From Mailhella sp. (lineage in GTDB: Bacteria > Desulfobacterota > Desulfovibrionia > Desulfovibrionales > Desulfovibrionaceae): a stretch of 64,000 nucleotides of DNA. Location of the stretch: the NCBI GenBank assembly GCA_017408905.1, contig JAFQTU010000075.1, positions 1 to 64,000 of the forward strand, read 5' to 3'. Shown piece by piece: positions 7,701-15,546 of this stretch (the stretch's first letter is position 1; every line of letters starts with the position of its first letter). The notes under the pieces were generated by a model that saw only the letters and a list, made by a program, of their open reading frames with translations, made no database searches and was not told the origin of the DNA. Made by a program: the position numbers and the translations under genes.

Positions 7701-8276
7701 AAGGGCGTCCACATCCATTTCCTCCACCTTGGTCAGCTCGTGGGAGGTGCGGAATCCATCGAAGAAATGGAGGAAGGGAACGCGGGAGCGTATGGCCGCC
7801 AGATGGGCCACCCCGGCCAGATCCATGACTTCCTGAACACTGCCGCTGCACAGCATGGCAAAACCCGTCTGACGGCAGTTCATGACATCGGAATGGTCGC
7901 CGAAAATGGACATGGCGTGCGTGCCCACGGTGCGCGAGGCCACATGGAGCACGCAGGGCAGAAGCTCGCCCGCGATGCGGTGCATCACGGGTATCATGAG
8001 CAGAAGCCCCTGCGAGGACGTGAAGGAGGTGGAAAGCGCGCCGGTCTGCAACGCGCCATGCACGGCGGCGATAGCCCCGGCTTCGGACTGCATCTCCACC
8101 AGCGAGACGGGCTGGCCGAACATATTCCGGCGTCCCTTGGCGGCCCACACGTCGGTCTTCTCCGCCATGTTGGAAGAGGGCGTGATGGGGTAGATGGCGG
8201 CTATCTCGGTGAAGGCGTAGGCGGCATGGGCGGCGGCGCTGTTGCCGTCCACAGTCACGAATGTTTTCGGGGGCAT
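4740..8276 (-). CDS. nifJ: Pyruvate:ferredoxin (flavodoxin) oxidoreductase, single chain
   Basis: A 1178-residue fused PFOR, the usual length of the homodimeric enzyme. It oxidizes pyruvate with CoA to acetyl-CoA and CO2 and reduces ferredoxin or flavodoxin in the cytoplasm. The N-terminal pyruvate-binding domain has IYPITPSSNMAE; the gamma-type region has the GLGSDGTVGANKNTV motif. Two ferredoxin-type clusters follow near residues 690 and 750 (CLQCNRCSFVCPHA, CTGCGSCAEVCPVPE), then CAGCGETPY and the thiamine-diphosphate site GGDGWAYDIG with NTGGQSSKATP. Every cofactor motif is intact. It is a stand-alone gene preceded by the mla terminator. In a fermenting or sulfite/sulfate-reducing anaerobe this is a central catabolic enzyme. 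Confidence 0.97.
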   Translation of the reverse strand: MPPKTFVTVDGNSAAAHAAYAFTEIAAIYPITPSSNMAEKTDVWAAKGRRNMFGQPVSLVEMQSEAGAIAAVHGALQTGALSTSFTSSQGLLLMIPVMHRIAGELLPCVLHVASRTVGTHAMSIFGDHSDVMNCRQTGFAMLCSGSVQEVMDLAGVAHLAAIRSRVPFLHFFDGFRTSHELTKVEEMDVDALAALVDKDALAAFRARALNPEHPRLRGTVQNGDVYFQAREAANRYYDAVPGIVQGYLDEIGRITGREYHLFDYYGAPDAEDVVVAMGSVGGCARDAVDWLNARGRKVGFVQVRLFRPFSCAHLLEAIPATAKRIAVLDRCREMGSAGEPLYQDVCTAFTHSERSPLILGGVYGLSSKDVDPGQIRDVFEELARPAPKERFTIGIDDDVTGRSLPSGGPLELDERMVSCKFWGLGSDGTVGANKNTVDIINRATPLYAQAYFEFDAKKSFGITKSHLRFAERPIRSSYFVRRADVVACHNQTYVDRYAMADELKEGGSFLLSCGWKPEELGLRLPAALKRTLAQKKARLWIIDAPALAQELGLGRHTNIILQAAFFRLAGDLPGFVPLDKAEALMQEAVRRTYFAKGDEVVARNVAAIRAGIEHVREVAVPESWLDACDAPAPERPGLPAVVRNILEPINAQRGDELPVSAFLDYADGQMDMGLTAWEKRDIAVRVPRWEAEKCLQCNRCSFVCPHAVLRPYLLTQEETANAPEGFTCAPAKGKAAEGLAYSLQISVPDCTGCGSCAEVCPVPEKALRMVGRSESKDRPECWEYGLGLADRPDLFDPFTVKGSQFRQPLLEFSAACAGCGETPYAKLLTQLFGSRAYWANATGCSQAWGSAMPGIPYTTNRRGQGPAWSNSLFENNAEFSLGMFLSARQQRAAQKMRVEALLDCLPEGPAAEAARHWLESFDDFDSSEPASLALAAELEKLPSSPVRDAILACRDQLSKKCFWMYGGDGWAYDIGFGGLDHVLASGEDINVLIVDTEVYSNTGGQSSKATPLGAVAQFCASGKRSAKKDLGAMFMSYGSIYVAQVAMGADPNQLMKALKEASSYRGPSVVIAYTPCIAHGIKGGMHSVQAEMKRAVDSGYWPLYRYDPRKAQPFTLDSKAPSLRYEEFLDGEVRYASLRRTFPEQAEALFAQSRDEAEKRLCRYLAFAKLRQENAGDA

Positions 8277-8404
8277 AGGGAGACCTCGTTTGGAGGAAGG
8301 GCGCTCGTACGAACGTTCACTAGCTACTGCACCACAGAACGGGCGTTCCTGTCAACCAAGCTATTTTCTCGGAGCGGCATGGGGAAGCAGCAGGCGAAAA
8401 AAAA

Positions 8405-8430
8405 GAGAGGGCCGGAAATCCAGCCCTCTC
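8405..8430 (-). terminator. mla operon terminator
   Basis: On the minus strand GAGAGGGC and GCCCTCTC form a stem (one mismatch region in the loop) followed by a run of eight T, 15 bases after the mlaA stop codon. Confidence 0.85.
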
Positions 8431-8445
8431 TGCGAGTGTCCGTAT

Positions 8446-9270
8446 TTACTGAGCCTTGGCGGCTTCCAGCTTTTCCAAGCGGTTCTTGCGCTGCGACATA
8501 TAGGCGTTGCGCAGGGCCGTATAGGGTTCTATGGCGTGTTCCGTCACGGCGTCGTAGGCCTTGATGAGCTTGCCTGCGTCGTTGAAGTGCAGGTAGGTGT
8601 CGAAAGCGAGGGTATAGTACCACTCGTCGATCATGTAGTTCTGCGGCTTCATGGCCGCGTCTCCGCCGAAGCCCACGGTACTGCGCACCGTGCCCGGGCC
8701 GAGGAAGGGCGCGATGAAGTACGGGCCGTCCGGCACGCCCCAGACGTAGAGGGTATGGTCGAAGCAGGCGGCCTCGGGATCGTAGGGGAAGAGGGGCGTG
8801 TTGCGGCTGGTCACGTCGCCGAAGCCGAGCGTGACCATGAAGTTGCCGATAGCCTTGCTGAACTCGATGCCCGCCTGCGCGAACTCGCCCTGAAGCAGGA
8901 AGTTCAGCACTCGGGCAGGGAAGGAGATATTGTGCTTGAAGTTGCTGATGCCGTTGCGCAGAGGTTCGGGCACGACGGCGGAATAGCCCTTGTGCGCAGG
9001 CTTGAGCACATACTGGATGAAGCCGTCGTTGAAGCCGAACCAGAAGCGGTTCCAGCCTTCCAGGGGGTCGCGGCTCAGGGCGGCGTCTTCGGCGCTGGGG
9101 CTGTCGTAGTCGTCGAGGTCGATCTCAGCGGCGGCAGGCTGGGCCGTGGCGGCCGCGCTTTCCGCCTGAGCGGCAGGGGCGGCAGGCTCGATCTGGTCCG
9201 CCTGCTTCGCACAGCCGGAGGCCAGCGCCAGCATGGCGGCAAGGAGCAGGGTGGGGAAGAGGCGTTTCAT
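8446..9270 (-). CDS. mlaA: MlaA (VacJ) outer-membrane phospholipid-removal lipoprotein
   Basis: A 274-residue lipoprotein. The ATG at 9270 overlaps the mlaC stop codon as TGATG; a GTG one codon earlier is the alternative start. The signal peptide ends in the lipobox LASGC, then comes an Ala/Glu-rich linker (to about residue 60) and the MlaA domain with DPLEGWNRFWFGFNDGF, LNFLLQGEFAQAG and GNFMVTLGFGD. MlaA sits in the inner leaflet of the outer membrane and withdraws misplaced phospholipid for transfer to MlaC. The C-terminal tail is short and helical (about 40 residues). It is the last gene of the operon, ahead of a strong terminator. Confidence 0.94.
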   Translation of the reverse strand: MKRLFPTLLLAAMLALASGCAKQADQIEPAAPAAQAESAAATAQPAAAEIDLDDYDSPSAEDAALSRDPLEGWNRFWFGFNDGFIQYVLKPAHKGYSAVVPEPLRNGISNFKHNISFPARVLNFLLQGEFAQAGIEFSKAIGNFMVTLGFGDVTSRNTPLFPYDPEAACFDHTLYVWGVPDGPYFIAPFLGPGTVRSTVGFGGDAAMKPQNYMIDEWYYTLAFDTYLHFNDAGKLIKAYDAVTEHAIEPYTALRNAYMSQRKNRLEKLEAAKAQ

Positions 9271-9908
9271 CACTTGGCTTCCTTCTTTTCCTTCAGTTTC
9301 TTTTCCTTCTGTTCGATGGCCTTGGCCTGCACGCGTTCGATAAGCGTCTGCGGGTCGCCCTTGGCAAGGATGTCGCGGAACTGGTCGCGGTAGTTCTTGA
9401 TCATGCTGATGCCTTCGATAAGCACGTCATACACCACCCAGCGGCCCTTTTTCTCCAGCATGCGGAAGGCCACGGGATAGGCCTGCTTGCTGGTAAGGAA
9501 TTCCATCTGCACTTCCACGCGCTTGCCGTTGTTGGCCACCACTTCGCCCGTGAAGCGGATCTTCTCGCCGTTGTACTCATCGAGCGTGTCGATATAGGTG
9601 TTGCGCAGAAGGTCGGTGAACGCAGTCTTGAAGGCGCTCTTCTGTTCAGGCGTGAACTTGCGCCAGGTAGGGCCGACGGTGCGGGTGGAGAACTCGTCGA
9701 AGTCGAAGAGCTGGAGCACTTCGTCCTCGATCTTTTCGCGGATGGCGGCTTTGGTGGCCGGGTTCTTGAAGGCCGGATCGTTGAGCAGGGCCATGATGCG
9801 GTCGGCTCCGGCTTCGGCGGTCTGGCGTGCGGTCATGTCGGCGGCGTGGGCGCTGAAGGCCGCCATGAAGCAGAACGCGAGGGAAAGAAGGAACAGTTTC
9901 AGGCGCAT
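9270..9908 (-). CDS. mlaC: MlaC periplasmic phospholipid-binding protein
   Basis: This 212-residue protein begins with a cleavable signal peptide (MRLKLFLLSLAFCFMAAFSA, cut likely after AHA). The mature part has the MlaC/Ttg2D pattern: LLNDPAFKN, DFDEFSTRTVGPTWRKFTPE, LLRNTYIDTLDEYNGEKI, and VYDVLIEGISMIKNYRDQF near residues 165-185. It ferries phospholipid across the periplasm between MlaA and the MlaFED complex. The C-terminus is a lysine-rich helix. The start codon is one base after the mlaD stop and uses GGAG within the mlaD tail, indicating translational coupling. Confidence 0.95.
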   Translation of the reverse strand: MRLKLFLLSLAFCFMAAFSAHAADMTARQTAEAGADRIMALLNDPAFKNPATKAAIREKIEDEVLQLFDFDEFSTRTVGPTWRKFTPEQKSAFKTAFTDLLRNTYIDTLDEYNGEKIRFTGEVVANNGKRVEVQMEFLTSKQAYPVAFRMLEKKGRWVVYDVLIEGISMIKNYRDQFRDILAKGDPQTLIERVQAKAIEQKEKKLKEKKEAK

Positions 9909-9909
9909 A

Positions 9910-10353
9910 TTAGACTCCTCCGAAAACGACCTTGCCGATAAGGGCTTCGATGTCGAGCGTGGGTTCCGTATCCGTGATGGTACTGCCCGGGGCCAGCAGT
10001 TCTTCTGCGCCGCCGGGGGTGATGGCGATATACTTGTCGCCGATGAGGCCGCTGGTCTTCACCGAAGCCATGACATCTTCCGAGAGCGGAACGCCCTCGT
10101 TGATATGCAGGTCGACATGGGCGGTGAAGTCCGTGGTGTCGAGCCGGATGGCGGACACGCGGCCGATGGACACGCCTGCTATTTCCACGCTGGCGCCCAC
10201 GCGCAGGCCTGCCACGTTGGTGAAGCGGGCCGTGACGGTATAGCCGCTGTCGCCCAGCACTTCCATGCGGCCGAGCTTGATGGTGAGATAGGCCGTGCAG
10301 AGCAGGCCGATGAGCACGAAAATGCCGATGATGGTGTTGCGTTGTGCAGACAT
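9910..10353 (-). CDS. mlaD: MlaD, MCE-domain membrane protein
   Basis: A 147-residue protein. The start at 10353 is chosen because GAGGGAACC precedes it and the product then begins with the family's N-terminal anchor (NTIIGIFVLIGLLCTAYLTI). The single MCE domain covers about residues 38-120, with VTARFTNVAGLRVGASVEIA and VSIGRVSAIRLD, plus the GDKYIAITPGG strand. MlaD forms a hexameric ring on the inner-membrane permease and hands lipid to or from MlaC. It is short for the family, ending soon after the MCE domain. It follows mlaF by 10 bases. Confidence 0.94.
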   Translation of the reverse strand: MSAQRNTIIGIFVLIGLLCTAYLTIKLGRMEVLGDSGYTVTARFTNVAGLRVGASVEIAGVSIGRVSAIRLDTTDFTAHVDLHINEGVPLSEDVMASVKTSGLIGDKYIAITPGGAEELLAPGSTITDTEPTLDIEALIGKVVFGGV

Positions 10354-10363
10354 GGTTCCCTCG

Positions 10364-11185
10364 TTAATCGTCCAGCCATTCGGAAAGCGCTTCGCGTACG
10401 GAGCTGTCCAGCGGCGGGGCCGCCATGCGGCGGGATTCTTCGTATTTACGGTCAAGGAAGCGGCGCAGGTACGGGTCGTCGGCCGCGTAAAGCTCTTCTT
10501 TGCTGCCGGAGAAGGCGGACCTGCCTTCCTTCAGCACCAGAACGTGTTCGGCGATATGCTCCACGCTGCCGAGGTCGTGCGTGACGACGACGGTGGTCAT
10601 GTGCGGGTAGCAGGCCTTCATGTCCAGAAGGAGCTGGTCCATCTGGGCGGCGGTGATGGGGTCGAGCCCGGAGGTAGGCTCGTCGCAGAACAGCACCGGC
10701 GGTTCCGTGACGATGGCACGGGCAAGGCCTGCGCGCTTGCGCATGCCGCCGGAAAGTTCGCCGGGGTAGAAATCCGCGAATTTGTCGAGCCCTACGAGTT
10801 CCAGCGTGCGAAGGGCCGCATCGCGCAGGACTTTGCGCGGAAGCCGCGTGTGTTCCACCAGCGGCAGAGCCACGTTTTCGGCCAGCGTGAGGGAACTGAG
10901 CAGGGCGCCGTCCTGAAAGAGGACGCCGAAGCGGCGGCGCAGTTTGTGGAACTGCCTGTCGCTCATGGCGCAGACATCGCGCCCGCCGAAGAGGATGCGG
11001 CCGGACTGGGGGCGGTTCAGGCCCAGCAGGAGGCGGAGCAGGGTGGTTTTGCCGCAGCCGGATTCACCGAGGATGGTGGTGATGGTCCCCGCGGGCATGA
11101 CGGCGGAAAAATCGCGCAGGACAAGATGGCTGCCGTAGCCGCCGTTCAGCGATTCGATGGAGATATCCCATGCTTCTTTGTTCAT
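10364..11185 (-). CDS. mlaF: MlaF ABC-transporter ATPase
   Basis: The start at 11185 is selected by GAGGAGACC directly upstream; an earlier in-frame ATG lies inside mlaE. The 273-residue ATPase has Walker A GESGCGKTTLL near residue 40, the Q-loop FGVLFQDGALLSSLT, signature LSGGMRKRAGLARAI, Walker B PVLFCDEPTSGLDPITA, and the H-loop VTHDLGSVEH. These match the Mla/MkL subfamily that powers retrograde phospholipid transport with MlaE and MlaD. A C-terminal extension of about 40 residues contains DDPYLRRFLDRKYEESRR. It follows mlaE by 7 bases. Confidence 0.95.
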   Translation of the reverse strand: MNKEAWDISIESLNGGYGSHLVLRDFSAVMPAGTITTILGESGCGKTTLLRLLLGLNRPQSGRILFGGRDVCAMSDRQFHKLRRRFGVLFQDGALLSSLTLAENVALPLVEHTRLPRKVLRDAALRTLELVGLDKFADFYPGELSGGMRKRAGLARAIVTEPPVLFCDEPTSGLDPITAAQMDQLLLDMKACYPHMTTVVVTHDLGSVEHIAEHVLVLKEGRSAFSGSKEELYAADDPYLRRFLDRKYEESRRMAAPPLDSSVREALSEWLDD

Positions 11186-11192
11186 GGTCTCC

Positions 11193-11966
11193 TCACAGCA
11201 GGAAGGAAGTGAGCACGTAGTCGGCCACAAGGATGAGCACACAGCTCATGACCACGGCGGATGTGGTGGCGTTGCCCACGGCTTCAGCGCCCTTGCCGTC
11301 CTTCCTGAGATGGGCGTTGTAGCCCTGATAGCAGCAGACAAGGATCACGATGACGGCGAAGACGGCGGCCTTGAGGAAACAGCCCTGTATGTCGTCCATG
11401 GTGACGCTGGACTCGATGCCGGAGAAGTAGCGGCCCTCGTTCAGCGTGAGCAGGACGCAGGAGGACAGGTAGCCGCCGAAGATGCCGATGACCGTGAAGA
11501 TGGAGGTGAGCAGGGGGAAGGTGATGAGCGAGGCCAGAAGGCGCGGCGTGACAAGGTAGCCGATGGGGTGGATGTCCATGACTTCCAGCGCGTCTATCTG
11601 GTCGGAAATGCGCATCACGCCTATTTCGGCGGTCATGGCGGAACCGGCGCGCGCCGTTATCATGACGGCGGTGAGCACGGGGGCCATTTCGCGTATGAGG
11701 GTGAGGGCCAGAAGAGAGCCCAGCATACCCTGCGCACCGAACATGGACATGGCGTAGAAGGCCTGAAGGCCGAGCACCAGCCCGGTGAAAAGGCCGATAA
11801 GGAGGATGACGAACATGGAGTTCGCGCCGATGACATAGACCTGCCGCAAGACCTTGCCAGCCAGCCGGCGGGTTCGGAAGGTCTGACGGAAGCCGTCGGC
11901 AAGGAAGCAGGCCATGTCGCCCAGGCGATGCAGAAGGGCGATGGCGGGAGCGCATATTTCTTTCAT
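11193..11966 (-). CDS. mlaE: MlaE permease of the phospholipid transporter
   Basis: A 257-residue inner-membrane permease with the MlaE pattern: the QVYVIGANSMFVILLIGLFT helix, GLQAFYAMSMFGAQGMLGSL, and the signature loop REMAPVLTAVMITARAGSAM followed by AEIGVMRISDQIDALEVM. About five membrane segments are visible. It pairs with the MlaF ATPase and MlaD ring to move glycerophospholipids between membranes. It opens the five-gene operon mlaE-F-D-C-A; a STAS-domain MlaB is not present in the operon. A 142-base gap with no gene separates it from the AsmA-like gene upstream. Confidence 0.95.
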   Translation of the reverse strand: MKEICAPAIALLHRLGDMACFLADGFRQTFRTRRLAGKVLRQVYVIGANSMFVILLIGLFTGLVLGLQAFYAMSMFGAQGMLGSLLALTLIREMAPVLTAVMITARAGSAMTAEIGVMRISDQIDALEVMDIHPIGYLVTPRLLASLITFPLLTSIFTVIGIFGGYLSSCVLLTLNEGRYFSGIESSVTMDDIQGCFLKAAVFAVIVILVCCYQGYNAHLRKDGKGAEAVGNATTSAVVMSCVLILVADYVLTSFLL

Positions 11967-12108
11967 TTCGATACGCCTTAGCTCAAAGGTAAGTTGCCAC
12001 CTTATCCCAAGAATGCAGAGTTGGCAATGTCGCCGCGCGCCTTGTAAACGGGTGTTGATTCAATACTCATGCGAGAATATTAGAGAAAATTTTCATATGC
12101 CGCACAGG

Positions 12109-15100
12109 TCAGTCCCCGCTGGGGAGCTGTTTCTTCCCCGTGAACAGCTTGAACGGAGCGGTGACGACAGTTCCCACAAGGTCGAACAGTGTGGAGCCGA
12201 TATTGCCCACCGTGCCGGTCACTGCGCCAAGGAGCTTGTAGTTCGTTTCCGGGGCGAACATATTCCCCTTGAGCTCCAGCGGCATTTCGGGGATGCCCGC
12301 CAGCGTGATGGTGGCGTGGGCGTCTATGGTCTCCTTGTCGAGGTCCAGCGTACCCTTGCCGTGTACGTCCAGCATGGTGTCCTGGATGAGGAAGTCATTG
12401 CAGGACACGATGCCGTCCTTCACCGTGCCGCTCATGGACATGACCTTGAAAGCGGTACGCGAGGGCGTTTTCCTTCCGTTCTTGAGGGCTTCGGGGGAAG
12501 GCGGCGAGATGATGGCGCCGTTCCTCACGCTGAAGGAGAAGACGCCGCCCAGCGTGCGCTTCCAGTCATCCCAGCGGCGCTGGGTGGAGCGCAGGGCCAC
12601 ATCGGCACTGCCCGTTCCGCTGATGACGGTCTTATGGCCGCGCAGGCGGCAGAGTTCCTGCATATCTATCTGGGGGGCTTGGGCGTGCACGGCAATATCG
12701 GCAGAGCGCCCGTCGGCGGAAAGGGCGGCCTTGAAATGGCCGCTGGCCTTGCCTCCGCTGGGGAAGCGCGCCTTGAGGGGGCTTGTGAGAACGCCGTCCA
12801 TCTGCGTGACGGAAAGCGAGACCTGCGAGAGCAGGGCGGATAAGACGCGGAGCCTGTCTGCTGCAAGGTCGAGCCGGATATCTGTATTTTTAAGGAATTC
12901 GAGGGGGAGACTGCCGCTGGGGCTGTCATCCTGAGTGTCTTCCTTCTGGGGCAGGTACTGGTCAAGGTCGAGGAAGGGGGTGGAGAGGCGGCCTTCGATG
13001 AGCGTACGCCCCTTCCAGTCGAAGGAGAGGCTGCCGCTTACGCTGGAGCCGTCCATCCTGCCGTGAAGTTCCGAAAGGGAGAAACGCTCGGAAGACAGCG
13101 CGAAGCGCGACCGAAGTTCCGCCTTTGAGAAAGCGGCCGTGCTCGTTTGGGCGGGCATATCCACGCCGAAGAGGGCCGCCGTCTTCCTGATGCCGGTGCT
13201 GTGCAGAAGGGCCTGCCCGGCCACGGAAGGCCGGGTGAAGACCTGTGCGAAGTCGGCATCGCCGCTGAGGCGGAAATGCGGGTGTTCGACAGCGCTCTTG
13301 CGGAACGAGAGCGTGGCCTTGTCGATATCGAGGCTGGCCTTGCCGGTGACGGAAAGGCTGATATCCTGCCGGAGCGAGGGGCAAAGGGATTTTTTCAGGG
13401 TCAGAGCCAAGGGGATGTTCTGCTCTTCAATGCGCCAGGGAAGGCCGTATCGGGTGCTGAAGGCAAGGGTAGCCCGTGCGGCGTCGGCCTTCACGGACCA
13501 GTGCTCACTGTCGAACACGGCGTTCCAGCGCCCGGCAAAGTCCACGAAGTCGGGCATGGTCTTGGCATTGCGCCCGGAGACGGCTTCTGCCTTGGCGTCC
13601 ACAAGGAAGCTCTCGTACGGTACGGGATCCCTGCCTTTGACGCAGATGGCCCCCTTGCGCATGGCGGCCTTCACACTGCCGCCCAAGGTGGTGAGCATCG
13701 TGATGCCGTTGCCCGGAGCGAAGGAAATGTCCACCTTGCCGTCCTGCAGTTCGCCGGTCAGGACGGGATGCCCGGCAAGGGCGGCGGAAGGGCCGCCAAG
13801 GGAGACGGAGTGCAAGTCGGCCAGCACGCGTATCTTATTCTGGATATAGACCTTGGAGTCGGCCTTGCCGCCGTAGAGGTCGGCCACGTCGATGGTGAGC
13901 ATGGTTCCGTACTTCGGCGCGGGGATGACATGCACATCAGCCCCGCCTACGGTGAAGCCCATGATCTTCGCGTCGTCGGCGGAAATGTGGATGTCGTAGC
14001 CTACGGTGACGCTGTCGGGCGAGGGCGGAGCGCTTTCCGCAGAAAGCGGCAGGACGGGCGGCGGCAGATGAGAAAGGTCGGGGAATTCGCCGTGCAGTTC
14101 GGTGAACACGCGGTTCAGGTCGGCCTTTTTCGCATGGGCGTCGATGCGCACCACGGGCTTGAGGAATTCGGTACAGCTCCCGGAGCCGTGCAGTTCTATG
14201 CCCTGCACCCATGCCGTGAGATGCGGCACGACAACACCCTTCAAGGTGAGCTCGAAGTCGTGGAAGGTGGCCCGGATATCGTCCAGCGCATACTGGAGGC
14301 CCGGGTCCATGAGGCGGCCGAAGCCGAACCAGCGCGTCAGGCTGAAATGGTGCACTCTGGCCCTGCCCTTGAGCAGGGGCTTGCCCTGCGGGAGGCCGGA
14401 AAGGATACCGTCGATGACCACGCGGTCGTCCCCCATGCGGACATCGGCCTTGGAAACAGCGATGCCGTTTTCGAGGCCGGTCATGGTGAAAGGCACATCC
14501 AGGGAAATGGGGACGTTATGCCCGTTCATCGGGAGCAGGGCGGTGAGGAGCGCCTTGCCTGCCGCTTCGAAGAGATGCTGTTCCGGGTCGGCGGAGAAGG
14601 ACGCGTCGAAGGCGAAGCGGAGGGGTTCCGGCATGGGGAAGTAGCGGTACGGCTCGGAGATGCGGCGGCCCATAGCGGTATCAAGGGAATCGAGCTGCAG
14701 GGCCGTGGAAATATGGGCCTTGCCTCCCCATTCGCTGTCCAGCCCCTTGAAAAGGGAGGTGACGGACAGACGGCTGTTCGCGGCGGAAAGGTCTATGCCG
14801 GAGGCGAGGCGCCAATGTATGGAGGATACGGAGATGTCGAGATGGCCCGGGACGAGGCTGGGGATGAGAGCCTTCACGTCGAGGCCGGAGAGGGAGAGGC
14901 TGTCCTTGCCGTCGGCGCTGGCAAGGCGGCACGTGCCGTTGCTGAGGGAAAGGCGCAGGCCGGTGACGTAGCGCGGGATATCCGGGAGCGTGAAGGCTTC
15001 GGCGTTCCCGCCCTCCGGAGCAGGGCCGGAAACGCGCTTCAGGAGGGAGGCGGACATATCCAGCGTGGGCGAATCGAGGGAAAGGGAGCGCACGATGGGC

Positions 15101-15399
15101 TTGAGGCGCAGGAGGGAGAACCAGCTCACTTGCACCGAGGCGCGGCGGGCGCTGAATTCCACGTGTTCCACGCTTCCCCGGTGTATGCCGAGATCCTCGA
15201 TGGTGACTTCGGGAAGGGGGAAGAGGGAGAGCGATACGCGGCCGATATCGCAGTGGACGCCGAGCGTCGATTCGAGGACGCCGGAAACCGTGGCCCCCAG
15301 CCGTGAAGGCTGGAGCCATGCGAGATAGGCGCAAACGAACGCCGTGAGCAGGATGCCCCACAGCGCAAGCAGGTATGTTCCCAGGCGAATCTTTCGCAT
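12109..15399 (-). CDS. AsmA-like envelope protein
   Basis: A 1096-residue protein. The start at 15399 is chosen for its GAGGG site and because it opens with an N-terminal membrane anchor (TYLLALWGILLTAFVCAYL). The rest is a long periplasmic beta-rich region: an AsmA-type N-domain (LSLFPLPEVTIEDLGIHRG near residue 60) and an AsmA-like C-terminal domain (NGAIISPPSPEALKNG, DFLIQDTMLDVHGKGTLDLD, near 980-1050). AsmA/TamB/YhdP relatives form hydrophobic grooves that carry phospholipid between the two membranes. Standing directly upstream of mlaEFDCA in the same orientation, it is likely part of the same envelope lipid-homeostasis unit. The exact subfamily is not certain. Confidence 0.8.
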   Translation of the reverse strand: MRKIRLGTYLLALWGILLTAFVCAYLAWLQPSRLGATVSGVLESTLGVHCDIGRVSLSLFPLPEVTIEDLGIHRGSVEHVEFSARRASVQVSWFSLLRLKPIVRSLSLDSPTLDMSASLLKRVSGPAPEGGNAEAFTLPDIPRYVTGLRLSLSNGTCRLASADGKDSLSLSGLDVKALIPSLVPGHLDISVSSIHWRLASGIDLSAANSRLSVTSLFKGLDSEWGGKAHISTALQLDSLDTAMGRRISEPYRYFPMPEPLRFAFDASFSADPEQHLFEAAGKALLTALLPMNGHNVPISLDVPFTMTGLENGIAVSKADVRMGDDRVVIDGILSGLPQGKPLLKGRARVHHFSLTRWFGFGRLMDPGLQYALDDIRATFHDFELTLKGVVVPHLTAWVQGIELHGSGSCTEFLKPVVRIDAHAKKADLNRVFTELHGEFPDLSHLPPPVLPLSAESAPPSPDSVTVGYDIHISADDAKIMGFTVGGADVHVIPAPKYGTMLTIDVADLYGGKADSKVYIQNKIRVLADLHSVSLGGPSAALAGHPVLTGELQDGKVDISFAPGNGITMLTTLGGSVKAAMRKGAICVKGRDPVPYESFLVDAKAEAVSGRNAKTMPDFVDFAGRWNAVFDSEHWSVKADAARATLAFSTRYGLPWRIEEQNIPLALTLKKSLCPSLRQDISLSVTGKASLDIDKATLSFRKSAVEHPHFRLSGDADFAQVFTRPSVAGQALLHSTGIRKTAALFGVDMPAQTSTAAFSKAELRSRFALSSERFSLSELHGRMDGSSVSGSLSFDWKGRTLIEGRLSTPFLDLDQYLPQKEDTQDDSPSGSLPLEFLKNTDIRLDLAADRLRVLSALLSQVSLSVTQMDGVLTSPLKARFPSGGKASGHFKAALSADGRSADIAVHAQAPQIDMQELCRLRGHKTVISGTGSADVALRSTQRRWDDWKRTLGGVFSFSVRNGAIISPPSPEALKNGRKTPSRTAFKVMSMSGTVKDGIVSCNDFLIQDTMLDVHGKGTLDLDKETIDAHATITLAGIPEMPLELKGNMFAPETNYKLLGAVTGTVGNIGSTLFDLVGTVVTAPFKLFTGKKQLPSGD

Positions 15400-15546
15400 A
15401 TTCCCTCTTGACGTGCCGCAGGAGTTTTCGTACCGAATTCGTATCCCCCGGCCAGCTTGCATAGTAGAGAACTTGCCCTTGTTCTACAAGTAGGGAAGCC
15501 GGATGATTATCGCATATTCCCGCAGAACCTGCGGAACGGAGAAAAC

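Noticed and set aside
5019-8564. Very long plus-strand open frame opposite the PFOR gene
   Set aside because: It is the antisense shadow of nifJ in GC-rich DNA; the composition is Gly/His/Ala-rich without any family motif, whereas the minus strand encodes every PFOR cofactor motif.
13147-15306. 719-codon plus-strand frame opposite the AsmA-like gene
   Set aside because: Low-complexity Gly/Glu/Ala translation typical of an antisense shadow; the minus strand has the signal anchor and AsmA motifs.
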